Part shown: positions 43,305 through 51,974 of the stretch, in pieces
Layout: every line of letters begins with the position of its first letter
Numbering within the stretch: position 1 is the first letter of the stretch
From: Sulfoacidibacillus thermotolerans
Lineage (GTDB): Bacteria > Bacillota > Bacilli > Alicyclobacillales > SLC66
Assembly: GCF_003144315.1 (NCBI RefSeq)
Contig: NZ_MPDK01000002.1
Span: 310,001 to 374,000 of the forward strand
Direction: 5' to 3'
Length of the DNA stretch: 64,000 nt
Notes under the pieces: model-generated
Databases searched by the model: none
Seen by the model: the letters and a program-made list of their open reading frames with translations, nothing else
Told to the model about the DNA's origin: nothing
Translations under genes and position numbers: made by a program

Positions 43305-44264
43305 TTAAAAAAGTGTCTGTGCTCGTGCCAAATGCTCTTTTGTTTGCGTTACTAGTTCCTCTATTAAATCAGCCGCAGTGGGTAACTCTTCAATCATCCC
43401 AACACCTTGGCCGCAATTTACCCAACCTTCATCCATCTGACCCAAAATAGCAGCCGTTTTGTTTTTCGTTCCTGAAACATAAGGTGCAAGGGTCTCCCAT
43501 GTAGGGTGAGTCGCTTCAATTTCGAGAATTTGTTCGACAAAGGGACTTTTTAACACGCGCGTCACACGCCCCATGCTGCGTTCTATAATGGTCGTATCTG
43601 CACTCTTTCGCAACAGCAACTCTCGCTTGTAATTTTCATGCGCTTCACACTCTTGTGTCGCGACAAAGCGTGTACCTAACTGCACACCTTTTGCGCCAAG
43701 TAATAAAGCCGCCGCAATCCCTGTGCCATTAACGATGCCCCCAGCCGCTACTACAGGAATGGAAACTGCTCGCACCACCTGTGGAATCAGCGTAAAAGTT
43801 GTCAGTTCCGCTGGTCCATTATGTCCACCCGCCTCATATCCTTCTGCCACAAGCAGGTCTGCACCAGCTTGTTCTGCCTTCACAGCCTGTTCAGGCGTTG
43901 AAACGACGACCATTACTTTTAACCCAAGTTGTTGAAAATGTGGAATTAACGGTCGCGGATTTCCTGCAGATAAACTGATCGCACGCAAAACTGGCGCATA
44001 TTCTGTGATCAAATGAACATACTCACTCATGTCGCGATGTTCACTAAGGGGCAGATTAATCCCAAATGGGCGTCCATCGGCACGCTTTTTAGCCTCTTCA
44101 ATTTGCTCCCGAACTTGCGCAATGCTTCGTCCTGCCGTCCCTACCTGGCCAAACGCTCCCGCAGCGGAGATCGCTCCTGCAAGCATCCCATTCCCTACAT
44201 AAGCAAGTCCACCTTCAATAATCGGAACCTGACATCCAAGAATTCTACACACTTCATTCTCCAT
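43305..44264 (-). CDS. Nitronate monooxygenase / FabK-like flavoprotein
   Basis: 319 residues, TIM-barrel 2-nitropropane dioxygenase family. CQVPIIEGGLAYVGNGMLAG at the N-terminus, AEQAGADLLVAEGYEAGGHN (FMN phosphate loop and the His of the family), and SIPVVAAGGIVNGTGIAAAL followed by GAKGVQLGTRFVATQECEAH. It could oxidise nitronates or act as an enoyl-ACP reductase of the FabK type; sequence reading does not separate them, and no fab genes are near. It lies 15 bp after the nuclease gene on the same strand. Confidence 0.88.
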   Translation of the reverse strand: MENEVCRILGCQVPIIEGGLAYVGNGMLAGAISAAGAFGQVGTAGRSIAQVREQIEEAKKRADGRPFGINLPLSEHRDMSEYVHLITEYAPVLRAISLSAGNPRPLIPHFQQLGLKVMVVVSTPEQAVKAEQAGADLLVAEGYEAGGHNGPAELTTFTLIPQVVRAVSIPVVAAGGIVNGTGIAAALLLGAKGVQLGTRFVATQECEAHENYKRELLLRKSADTTIIERSMGRVTRVLKSPFVEQILEIEATHPTWETLAPYVSGTKNKTAAILGQMDEGWVNCGQGVGMIEELPTAADLIEELVTQTKEHLARAQTLF

Positions 44265-44279
44265 AAAAAACTCACCCCT

Positions 44280-45074
44280 CTAAACAAAAGAACGTTGTTT
44301 TGTCTGTCCCTGCACGTTTAATTTCTGCTGTGCTTGATAAACCTCACAGCGTGAACGAAAAGGACAAAAGCGCGTGCAAAAACCAGGAGAATAGTTAGCC
44401 GCAAACTGCTCCTCTTCAATTTTTCGCCAAATATCTTCAACCCAACGACGAGCTTGTTTGCGATCTTCATCCGTAATATCGATCCATTCTCGCTTACCGT
44501 GAACGATAAAGTCAAAATAGCCGCTGCTTGCCGGTTCGCCATAAAGTAACTCACAAGCTGCCGAATAAATCACCAACTGGTACATCTTCTTTGGGTTTCT
44601 TGCGGAAAACACCTTCCCCGTTTTTAAATCTGCAACCATATACCCGTGTTCATGTGTATAGAGTACACGGTCAATAAAACCTTTGATTGGGGGGGTAAAC
44701 GGACTCATGGGAAGTAAAAATTCATTCTCAGAAGCGATCACATCCCCTACTTGATAGCGACTAAAACGATAAATTGCCTGGACGCCATTTTTATAAAATT
44801 CAACTGCTGTCTGACGATCTGGAAATTCTGCTACAAGTGCAGGAAACTGCTCGTCATAGTGCGCTTTTAACTCTTCAAACGATTTATCACCACGCGAATT
44901 TGCGTGATCTTCATAGAGAGTATGTAGCAACTTACCAAACGAGGTGTAATGTGTAGGAACTTCATCTGTCGGCGTCGCTTCTACCACATATTCATAATAA
45001 AAACGTAGTCCGCAAGTCTCATAGAGTGACAAGCGACTATAAGATAGATAATCCACTTTTATCCAACGCTCCAC
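44280..45074 (-). CDS. PD-(D/E)XK nuclease of the RecB/Cas4 type with Fe-S cysteines
   Basis: 264 residues. The nuclease core has IKGFIDRVLY and GYMVADLKTGKV (D ... D-x-K) with a preceding SENEFLL. Cys21 and a C-terminal CTRFCPFRSRC (Cys233, Cys237, Cys243) match the four cysteines that hold a 4Fe-4S cluster in AddB and Cas4. SYSRLSLYETCGLRFYYEYV at the N-terminus is the usual RecB-like start. No CRISPR array, cas gene or AddAB is in the window, so it is a stand-alone member, probably in DNA repair. Confidence 0.85.
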   Translation of the reverse strand: MERWIKVDYLSYSRLSLYETCGLRFYYEYVVEATPTDEVPTHYTSFGKLLHTLYEDHANSRGDKSFEELKAHYDEQFPALVAEFPDRQTAVEFYKNGVQAIYRFSRYQVGDVIASENEFLLPMSPFTPPIKGFIDRVLYTHEHGYMVADLKTGKVFSARNPKKMYQLVIYSAACELLYGEPASSGYFDFIVHGKREWIDITDEDRKQARRWVEDIWRKIEEEQFAANYSPGFCTRFCPFRSRCEVYQAQQKLNVQGQTKQRSFV

Positions 45075-45292
45075 TCTATCTTCTAACTCTCCCTCTCATG
45101 ATCATACCATGTTTCTTTCTACTGTGTCAGAGTCATAGAGCAGCTCTTTCTATGCTCATGCCTAAAGAACGCGCTCATTTCATTTCTAATGGATAAACGT
45201 CCAATCAAGTATGAACGATTGCGCATTTAGTAACAGGGAGCCAGACAATAAGGCTGCGATTTTAAAGAAAGTATCTACTAGGAGGGGTTTTT
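45075..45292. other. Intergenic region
   Basis: 218 bp upstream of the YjcZ-like gene; no gene or clear promoter is seen. Confidence 0.4.
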
Positions 45293-45400
45293 ATGTACGG
45301 AATTTTCGGTGGGTATACACGTTGGGCAGTCGTTTTCCTCATCATTTTTGTTCTCTTCTTCCTACTTGTCCCAGGTTATGGTGGAATGGCTGGCAACTAG
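45293..45400 (+). CDS. YjcZ-like small sporulation membrane protein
   Basis: 35 residues, MYGIFGGYTRWAVVFLIIFV then LFFLLVPGYGG. A short Gly/Tyr start followed by one hydrophobic helix is the YjcZ/YmaG-type pattern of Bacillus spore proteins. A strong AGGAGGGG site precedes the ATG, and a perfect terminator follows. It lies next to the germination genes, which supports the call. Confidence 0.75.
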   Translation: MYGIFGGYTRWAVVFLIIFVLFFLLVPGYGGMAGN

Positions 45401-45416
45401 TTGTAGGGATGATGGA

Positions 45417-45447
45417 AAACAGGGGGATCTTTTAGATCCCCCTGTTT
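45417..45447. terminator. Bidirectional terminator
   Basis: AAACAGGGGGATCT / AGATCCCCCTGTTT, perfect 14-base stem with a TTT loop. It serves the YjcZ-like gene and touches the stop of the convergent cysteine-rich gene. Confidence 0.9.
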
Positions 45448-45610
45448 ATGCGAGATCATGCCAAGGTTTGTTTTTAGCAATTTCGTGATAACACTCGTCG
45501 CATAATTGACCGGAATTTTCAATATAATGCTTGCGTAAAAACCACGGAGTGTTTACCTCAACCCCGGTCTCCGCTTCACACAAAACACATTTTTCCGTTT
45601 TGTTCTCCAT
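45446..45610 (-). CDS. Small cysteine-rich (zinc-finger-like) protein
   Basis: 54 residues from the ATG at 45610, with AAAAGGAG upstream. Cys8-Cys11 and Cys37-Cys40 suggest one zinc site. The sequence between has a WFLRKHYIEN helix. No family name recognised. The stop overlaps the terminator stem. Confidence 0.65.
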   Translation of the reverse strand: MENKTEKCVLCEAETGVEVNTPWFLRKHYIENSGQLCDECYHEIAKNKPWHDLA

Positions 45611-45764
45611 TCTCCTTTTCCCCTCTCTAATTTGTCTAAACTTTCTCTCTATGAAGCCAGTATACATTGAATAGAGCAAATTGAAAAGGGATTCACAAAA
45701 GTGAGCAAGTGATCCACCGCTTGCCATGGATAATTTCATTTAAAATGCACATCATGAACATGAC

Positions 45765-45772
45765 CATACAAT
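45765..45772 (+). promoter_or_regulatory. Candidate sporulation -10 element of the gerABC operon
   Basis: CATACAAT lies 21 bp before the gerA GTG and fits a sigma-E-type -10. The -35 region is unclear. GerA operons of Bacillus normally depend on sigma-G, whose -10 (CATnnTA) fits less well, so this is uncertain. Confidence 0.35.
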
Positions 45773-45793
45773 GGAAATCTAAGGAGTACGACA

Positions 45794-47239
45794 GTGGAGA
45801 CCACACAAAAATTAATTGATCAAATCATACTCACTTCAGATGTTGTTGTGCGCACGATTCCTTATTTACAGCTAGAAATTGTTTTTATTACAACCATTGT
45901 CGACCTGCAAAGGATCGAAGAACATATTTTGAAGCCACTCACAGAACGGGCCAGAATTCCTCATGAACAACAAACTGAACCACTAGAAGAATGGATAGCC
46001 AATAATTTGCATGTCGCTAAAATAAAAACGCTAACCTCCCCCAAGGAAGCTGCTCAGTCCTTATTAGACAGTGCCGCTGTTATCTGTTCGTCAAAGGGCT
46101 ATCTCGCGATTGACATGCATGGACAAACCAGGCGAACACCTGAGGAGCCAAAAGCTGATACCTCAATCCGCGGTCCGCGCGATGGATTTACAGAAATCAT
46201 TGACGTCAATGTATCGCTCATTCGAACACGAGTTAAAGACGAAAAGTTGCAAATGAAAGAGAGGATCATCGGTGAGCGGACAAAAACCAAAGTGCTCGTC
46301 GTTTTCATCGAAGATTTAGCGAACCCACGGATCGTCAAGGAAGTATTCGACCGTTTAGACACTGTGAAAATTGACGGGGTACTTGACAGTGGAACGCTCG
46401 AACAGTGGATTGAAGATAACCACTGGAGTCCTTACCCGCAAATGCAAGCCACAGAGCGACCCGATAAAACAGTCGCCGCTTTATTGGAAGGCAGGATTGC
46501 CATTATGGTTGATGGATCCCCCTTTGTTTTATTAGCGCCTACAGTCATGCTGTCCTTTTTTCAAACAACCGATGACTACAGCCAGCGTTGGGTCTCTGGT
46601 ACTGCACTGCGGTTAATTCGCATCATTGCGCTGTTGGTATCTATTTTTATTCCATCTTTATATATCGCACTCACGATGTTCAACCCAGAACTCATCCCTC
46701 TAAAAATGGTCCTTCAACTCGCTGCGACACGTGAAGGAATCCCACTTCCGATCGTCGCAGAAGCGACGTTCATGGAAATCATGGTCGAGCTTGTTCGCGA
46801 AGCAGGCAATCGCATGCCACAGCAAATGGGACAATCTTATACTATCGTTGGGGGACTTGTCATTGGCGACATGGCTGTACAAGCTGGCATTGTCAGTCCG
46901 ATCATGGTCGTCGCAGTGGGTTTAACCGCTCTTGGCGCTTATGCGATTCCAAATTATGAAGCGGCATTTGTGACCCGCATGATTCGCTTTCCAATGTTGC
47001 TCACAACGTCCATTTTTGGCATTGTTGGCACCATTGCATTTACCCTTATGCTATTTGCTCATCTCTGTACCCTGCGCTCATTTGGGGTTCCCTATTTGAC
47101 ACCCTTTGTACAAATGGCCGGCCCAGATTTACATGACAGTCTGATTCGAGCGCCATTGCAATTCTCCGAAAAACGGCCAGGGACGTATTGGAGTCCAAGA
47201 AAATGGTTGCGTAGAGCAAACCAGCAAAAAGGGACGTAG
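45794..47239 (+). CDS. Spore germinant receptor subunit A (GerA family)
   Basis: 481 residues from GTG at 45794. A large N-terminal cytoplasmic domain (1-265) has the family signature GPRDGFTEIIDVNVSLIRTR. About five transmembrane segments follow, with TREGIPLPIVAEATFMEIMV ELVREAGNRMP, another GerA hallmark. It forms part of the nutrient sensor and ion channel in the spore inner membrane. It is first in the operon with a B and a C subunit gene; the GerA/GerB/GerK type cannot be told apart by eye. Confidence 0.95.
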   Translation: METTQKLIDQIILTSDVVVRTIPYLQLEIVFITTIVDLQRIEEHILKPLTERARIPHEQQTEPLEEWIANNLHVAKIKTLTSPKEAAQSLLDSAAVICSSKGYLAIDMHGQTRRTPEEPKADTSIRGPRDGFTEIIDVNVSLIRTRVKDEKLQMKERIIGERTKTKVLVVFIEDLANPRIVKEVFDRLDTVKIDGVLDSGTLEQWIEDNHWSPYPQMQATERPDKTVAALLEGRIAIMVDGSPFVLLAPTVMLSFFQTTDDYSQRWVSGTALRLIRIIALLVSIFIPSLYIALTMFNPELIPLKMVLQLAATREGIPLPIVAEATFMEIMVELVREAGNRMPQQMGQSYTIVGGLVIGDMAVQAGIVSPIMVVAVGLTALGAYAIPNYEAAFVTRMIRFPMLLTTSIFGIVGTIAFTLMLFAHLCTLRSFGVPYLTPFVQMAGPDLHDSLIRAPLQFSEKRPGTYWSPRKWLRRANQQKGT

Positions 47240-47243
47240 ACAG

Positions 47244-48341
47244 ATGAAACAGATGAATTCACATGTCGTCGCAATTTTAACATTTGAATTGTTGTTGAGC
47301 ACAGGAACCATGGAATGGATTCCAAAGTGGTCAGAGGCATTTAAATCGGAAGTTTGGCTCCCTTTTACCCTCTATTTCACCCTGCTTGTAGGGATTATCA
47401 CGCTTTTTTACTATATGACCGCATACATACCTTTTACAGAAAACAATCTTACACTGTTTGACACACTTTTAGGTAAATATTTAGGAGCTGGACTAAACCT
47501 TTTACTCGTCTTCTTTCTCATCACCTATGCCTCACAAACCTGCATTAATGGAATTAAAATTATTCAGTACGCTGCACTTCCCTATACACCCATTGCAGCT
47601 TTGCTTTTAGTTGGCCTCCTCATCCCTATACAGCTCATTCCCGCCGGCTTTGAACCCTTGATCCGGTACCAAGTTTCCCTTTTTTATCCTGCTCTAAGCT
47701 TGGCGATCTTCCTCCTGATCATGTCGTTTCGCTTTTCCAATCTCCATAATTTTTTGCCGCTATGGTTGCCTGTACAACCAACCTTCTCTTCGTTTCTGAC
47801 AAATATTTTAGAACTGCTCCCTGGGCTCAATTTATTTGTTGTTTATTTGGTCATCTTTAAGAAACATCAGGCGGCCTTGTCGCTAAAAAGCATGTTGTTG
47901 GGTACAGGCGGCGTTGCGACACTCAATTTCATCAACCTCTACTTAGCACTTGCTGTACTGGGTCCTTTTGAAAGTGCGACACTTCACTGGCCAGTGCTCG
48001 AAGTCGTGCGCGTACAAAAAATGGCTTCTTCATTTATCGAACGCCTAGACTTAATCTTTCTCGTCCCAATTCTCGTAGCAATGTCTTCTGCATTAAACCT
48101 CTATCTCTATGCAGCAAATTATATTCTTACAAGCTACCTTCCATTTGCTAAATGGATTGTACTTACGATCACGGTCTCAGCATTAGGATTTTTAGTCATT
48201 TTGCCGCACTACTTTGTCCATACCACATTAAAAATTCAATCTATGATTAATTTTTTCAATCTCTTTCTCGTAATCGTTTGCCTTCCTGTGTTTTTTATCC
48301 GCTTTCTACTCATAAAGAAAAAGGAAGTTCACAATGACTAA
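47244..48341 (+). CDS. Spore germinant receptor subunit B (permease-like)
   Basis: 365 residues, about ten hydrophobic helices, an APC-superfamily GerAB fold. It begins MKQMNSHVVAILTFELLLST and has YFTLLVGIITLFYYM and ITYASQTCINGIKIIQY segments. The B subunit binds the germinant amino acid or sugar in known receptors. It follows gerA by 4 bp and overlaps the C subunit gene by 8 bp. Confidence 0.93.
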   Translation: MKQMNSHVVAILTFELLLSTGTMEWIPKWSEAFKSEVWLPFTLYFTLLVGIITLFYYMTAYIPFTENNLTLFDTLLGKYLGAGLNLLLVFFLITYASQTCINGIKIIQYAALPYTPIAALLLVGLLIPIQLIPAGFEPLIRYQVSLFYPALSLAIFLLIMSFRFSNLHNFLPLWLPVQPTFSSFLTNILELLPGLNLFVVYLVIFKKHQAALSLKSMLLGTGGVATLNFINLYLALAVLGPFESATLHWPVLEVVRVQKMASSFIERLDLIFLVPILVAMSSALNLYLYAANYILTSYLPFAKWIVLTITVSALGFLVILPHYFVHTTLKIQSMINFFNLFLVIVCLPVFFIRFLLIKKKEVHND

Positions 48342-49497
48342 AATCCTGCTCATCATTTTGCTTTCTGTCTTTTTTTCTTTTACATTAACCGCCTGTTGGG
48401 ATGGAATCGAATTACAAAATCGTGCCATTGTACTGATGGTTGGCATTGACCCAGGGAAAGAAGATGGACAAGAGATTAAAGTAAGTGTACAGATCGCCCG
48501 TCCTCAAATGTTTAAAAACCCGGTGAAAGCAGCCTCTCAATCAGAGAATAAAAAAACGATTGTCATTAGTCAGACAGGCGTCAATGCAGCAGACGCACTG
48601 CGCAAATTGCAATTAAGTATCGATCGAACCCTCTTTTTCGGTCATGTGCGCGCTATCGTTGTAAATGAACAACTTGCGCGCGAAGGACTGCTTAGAATCC
48701 TTGATCCTCTGCTCCAAGCACGCATTGTGTCACGTGAAAGCTGGTTATTTATTTCCACACACTCCGCAAAAGCAATTCTAAAAGATATTCCCATGCTTGA
48801 TCCGATTCCCTCGACGTATCTCTCGAATTTCTTTGAAAACAACATTTTGCTCAATCGCCCTTATGATGCGACAATCGGTGGATTTCACCAACGCTTAGTA
48901 TCTCCCGGAATTCAACCCTACGGCATTTGGTTAGGGGAAAGTAATGAAAGTCTTTCTGCCCCGACGATCAAAGGGATTGCAGCTTTTTTTGGCGATCAAA
49001 TGGTTGGCGGCTTACAAAAAGATCAAGCGATCGGATGGGAATTCGTTGAAAACCAATTCCCCAAGTCCCCTTTGATCTTTCAGTGCCCACACCACAAAAA
49101 CAGACATATCGTTGTCGAAATTAACGATTCCCGTACCACCATTCACTTTACAGACATGCGCCTAGATCAACCTGCGATCAGAGTGCATGTAAGCATTCAC
49201 GGATATATTGAAGGAAATACTTGCACAAAAAATAACATCGAGGACATACGGCAAGAACTCTATATTGAACGCATCGTCTCAAAACAATTGGCCCGAAACA
49301 TTGAAGCGAGTATACAACAAACACAAACCGTACTACATGCAGATCTTTTTGGCTTTGGACGAATGTTCTATTGGTATGCACCACAAAAATGGCAGGGTAA
49401 TAGCAAATGGGATCAAGCATATCCTCATGCCAAAATCCACGTACAAGTCAAAGCGTATCTAGAATTTTTAAGCACTTATCGCCGTGATCTTCTTTAA
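48334..49497 (+). CDS. Spore germinant receptor subunit C (lipoprotein)
   Basis: 387 residues. The signal peptide MTKILLIILLSVFFSFTLTA ends in a lipobox with Cys21, followed by WDGIELQNRAIV, the Ger(x)C family start (W-D-x-x-E-L). The rest is the three-domain GerAC body on the outer face of the inner membrane; Gdt... diacylglycerol transfer to Cys21 is expected by Lgt. Last gene of the operon, followed by a strong terminator. Confidence 0.94.
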   Translation: MTKILLIILLSVFFSFTLTACWDGIELQNRAIVLMVGIDPGKEDGQEIKVSVQIARPQMFKNPVKAASQSENKKTIVISQTGVNAADALRKLQLSIDRTLFFGHVRAIVVNEQLAREGLLRILDPLLQARIVSRESWLFISTHSAKAILKDIPMLDPIPSTYLSNFFENNILLNRPYDATIGGFHQRLVSPGIQPYGIWLGESNESLSAPTIKGIAAFFGDQMVGGLQKDQAIGWEFVENQFPKSPLIFQCPHHKNRHIVVEINDSRTTIHFTDMRLDQPAIRVHVSIHGYIEGNTCTKNNIEDIRQELYIERIVSKQLARNIEASIQQTQTVLHADLFGFGRMFYWYAPQKWQGNSKWDQAYPHAKIHVQVKAYLEFLSTYRRDLL

Positions 49498-49528
49498 CAA
49501 TCGCGGAATAAACCTTCGATTCACTTTT

Positions 49529-49562
49529 GTCCTCATGCGCAAACATTTTCACGCATGAGGAC
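49529..49562. terminator. Bidirectional terminator between gerC-like and sleL
   Basis: GTCCTCATGCG / CGCATGAGGAC; AAAAATT follows on plus and ACAAAAG on minus. Confidence 0.85.
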
Positions 49563-49568
49563 GAAAAA

Positions 49569-50843
49569 TTACACTTTACGAATTTTAAATGTATCGGGAA
49601 TCAATTCATAAAGCTGAGGAAACGGTTGTCCTAAGACCCACAAACTGATTCCACGAAGGTTCATTTCATAGATAAGGTGGAATTTTGCCAGTACAGATTT
49701 TGCATCTTCATACCACACTTCGTGTTCTTGTTCTCCCTCGCGATAGCGAAACATAGGACTTGCTGCCATAGGATCAAAGTGGACGACCACGCCCTTTTCA
49801 ATCGCAAGGTTTTGGGCATCTACTGGAGAAATGCCTGTCGCCAATTTCTTTTCACCGCCAGAAATCTCCCAGTCATATCCGTATGTAGGCATTCCCATAA
49901 GGATTTTTTCACGCGGAATGACAGAAACAGCATAATCTAAAACAGTCTGCACTTGATTAAGCGGAGCCACAGCCATGGGCGGCCCCCCCACCCATCCCCA
50001 CTCATACGTCATGAGCATAATAAAATCCACGAGTGAGCCGAGCGTCTTATAATCAAAGGCACCCATCCAGGCGGCATTCGGTTCATCCTTCGTCTTTGGA
50101 CCTAATGCAAGGGTAGATAGATAGCCATTTGCGTGCATGCGATCTGTCAAATTTTTAATAAATTCATTGTACAAGGATCGATCGCTCGGTTGCATGTGTT
50201 CGAAATCGACGTTCACCCCGCGATACCCTTTTGACTGCAGCACTTTTTCGATATTTGTAATCACTTTTGCTTGTAAATCTGGTGAAGAAAGGATTGTATG
50301 TGCTAACTCTGTATTAAAATTACTGCCATCAAAATTACTCACAGATAGCAGAGGCGCTAAGCCTTGCTCCTGAATTGCTGGCAGTGCCTTTGTGTCTGCA
50401 ACAGGCGTCAACTCACCAGTAGTACTCACGTGATAGCTAAAGATCGTTACGTAAGTGAGATCATTTGGAATCTCTCGATCTGCATCAGTTCCCGAGGGAA
50501 TCAAGTAACCATTTCCCTCAATTTCACGCAAATCATCTAAGGGAGCCGGCACAAACAGAATTTGCCCAATCTGCAACTCTGCACTGTCTGAGAGTCCGTT
50601 TGCATCCGCAACTGCTGTGACGCTTGTATTATATCGCCGGGCAATGGAAAAGAGACTCTCCCCTGCCCCCACTGTATGGCGAATCAAAGTACTCGGTGGA
50701 CCAGGAATTAAAAGATTGATACCTTGGGTTAATTTCGAACCCCGCAGTCCATTAATTTGTCGTAATTCATACTCGCGAATAAAGTGTGACTTCGCGATAC
50801 TTGCTGTCGTATCGCCTTTTTTCACCGTATAGATATACAACAA
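49569..50843 (-). CDS. sleL: Spore cortex-lytic glycosidase (two LysM + GH18)
   Basis: 424 residues, nearly the length of B. subtilis YaaH (427). Two LysM repeats at 1-47 (YTVKKGDTTASIAKSHFI) and 55-97 (HTVGAGESLFSIARRYNTSV). A GH18 barrel from about 115 has GYRGVNVDFEHMQPSDRSLY, in which the D-F-E replaces the D-x-D-x-E of chitinases, as in SleL, and YEWGWVGGPPMAV. It cleaves cortex fragments at N-acetylglucosamine. It stands next to the germinant receptor operon. Confidence 0.93.
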   Translation of the reverse strand: MLYIYTVKKGDTTASIAKSHFIREYELRQINGLRGSKLTQGINLLIPGPPSTLIRHTVGAGESLFSIARRYNTSVTAVADANGLSDSAELQIGQILFVPAPLDDLREIEGNGYLIPSGTDADREIPNDLTYVTIFSYHVSTTGELTPVADTKALPAIQEQGLAPLLSVSNFDGSNFNTELAHTILSSPDLQAKVITNIEKVLQSKGYRGVNVDFEHMQPSDRSLYNEFIKNLTDRMHANGYLSTLALGPKTKDEPNAAWMGAFDYKTLGSLVDFIMLMTYEWGWVGGPPMAVAPLNQVQTVLDYAVSVIPREKILMGMPTYGYDWEISGGEKKLATGISPVDAQNLAIEKGVVVHFDPMAASPMFRYREGEQEHEVWYEDAKSVLAKFHLIYEMNLRGISLWVLGQPFPQLYELIPDTFKIRKV

Positions 50844-50873
50844 CGTCCCTCCTCATCGAGTGTAATCTGATAT

Positions 50874-50881
50874 AACGTATG
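50874..50881 (-). promoter_or_regulatory. Candidate sigma-E -10 element of sleL
   Basis: Minus strand CATACGTT, 30 bp before the sleL ATG, matches CATACAnT at 7 of 8 positions with n free. The -35 is weak. yaaH of B. subtilis is sigma-E dependent. Confidence 0.4.
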
Positions 50882-51031
50882 CAGGGTCCTTTCGAATTAG
50901 TTCCTATTTCTAACCTCTAAGAACACGAAAATCCAGTTCCTGTCCAATTGGAAACCTAAAGAAAAGAGAGGATAATGAACTGTTTTACGGGGATACTATG
51001 TCTGATTACTCTACTTATGGGGGAATAGCGC

Positions 51032-51466
51032 ATGTCATTAGTTCCATATGATCCATTTGGGATTATTCGCAGGGAATTTGGTTCTTTGCCACGTTGGGTA
51101 GATGAGGATTGGTTCGACAATCAAGTCGGTTCTTGGTCGCGCATTCGCGTCGATGTGCGCGAAACGCCAACAGAAGTCATCGTATCTGCCGAGATTCCTG
51201 GACTCAACCGAAAAGAAGATGTCAACATTGTCGTACATGAAAATCACTTGTCACTCAGCGGCAAAATTGAACGGCAAGAAGATCAAACAAATGAAAATAT
51301 CCATCGCACAGAGCGGTTTTACGGACAGTTCACGAGAAACATTGCGCTGCCGACCACGGTAGATGAAACTTCTGCGAAAGCGAGTTATCACAACGGCATT
51401 CTAGAAGTGCGCCTACCCAAAACAAAAAAACAAGTAGGACAACAAATTGATGTAGAATTCCATTAA
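51032..51466 (+). CDS. Small heat-shock protein (Hsp20/alpha-crystallin)
   Basis: 144 residues. The N-terminus MSLVPYDPFGIIRREFGSLP is typical. The alpha-crystallin domain spans 45-135: RVDVRETPTEVIVSAEIPGL, and near the end the motif HNGILEVRLPKTKK (A-x-x-x-G-v-L). It holds unfolded proteins. In Bacilli related genes include spore coat-associated CotM/CotP-like proteins. GGGGGAA precedes the ATG. No CIRCE or HrcA site is visible. Confidence 0.92.
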   Translation: MSLVPYDPFGIIRREFGSLPRWVDEDWFDNQVGSWSRIRVDVRETPTEVIVSAEIPGLNRKEDVNIVVHENHLSLSGKIERQEDQTNENIHRTERFYGQFTRNIALPTTVDETSAKASYHNGILEVRLPKTKKQVGQQIDVEFH

Positions 51467-51475
51467 ACAAACGCT

Positions 51476-51528
51476 TCTACGTGTAGATAAATTCTGTACA
51501 ACTTCTTTGTGCAGTGTCTACACGTAGA
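51476..51528 (+). terminator. Hairpin after hsp20
   Basis: TCTACGTGTAGA / TCTACACGTAGA with an inner CTGTAC / GTGCAG stem; TCTATTTCTTCT follows on the plus strand. Confidence 0.7.
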
Positions 51529-51538
51529 TCTATTTCTT

Positions 51539-51862
51539 CTATAGAGCTTGAATGCTCTCAACTGCCCACACTCCTGTCGGTCCTTGACGGACAGGCTGGA
51601 TTAGCTCTACAAGATAGCGACAAGAATTATGCTGCACGATTACATCGGCATAATGTACGCTTGCACCCGGATCGTAATATGTTTGATAAAGTGTATAGCG
51701 ATCCGTAGGTTCAAGCCCGAAAATTCTCCCGACAATGCGCGCTGTACGAACAGGGTCTAACCTCCATTGATTACGTCCTCGATCAACAAATTTTTGAATG
51801 CGAATAAAATCCTCACCAGGATCCCCTACATATCCTGTTCGAACATCAGAACAGTCAGCCAT
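51539..51862 (-). CDS. Conserved-looking protein of unknown function
   Basis: 107 residues from the ATG at 51862 (AAGGTGGG 7 bp upstream). The sequence is soluble, mixed alpha/beta in look, with EDFIRIQKFVDRGRNQWRLD, GRIFGLEPTDRYTLYQTYYD and DVIVQHNSCRYLVELIQPV. No signal peptide or membrane part. I do not recognise the family. It lies alone between hsp20 and nrdJ. Confidence 0.65.
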   Translation of the reverse strand: MADCSDVRTGYVGDPGEDFIRIQKFVDRGRNQWRLDPVRTARIVGRIFGLEPTDRYTLYQTYYDPGASVHYADVIVQHNSCRYLVELIQPVRQGPTGVWAVESIQAL

Positions 51863-51939
51863 CGCGCATCCCACCTTTCACGAAAGACATGAGATGCTTT
51901 ATGTTTATGCACTCACAAATAAGGCTGTTCTATAAAAAA

Positions 51940-51963
51940 GAGCATATGTTTTCACATATGCTC
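51940..51963 (-). terminator. Terminator of the nrdR-nrdJ operon
   Basis: GAGCATATG / CATATGCTC, then TTTTTTATAG on the minus strand. Confidence 0.92.
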
Positions 51964-51974
51964 AAACCACTCAC

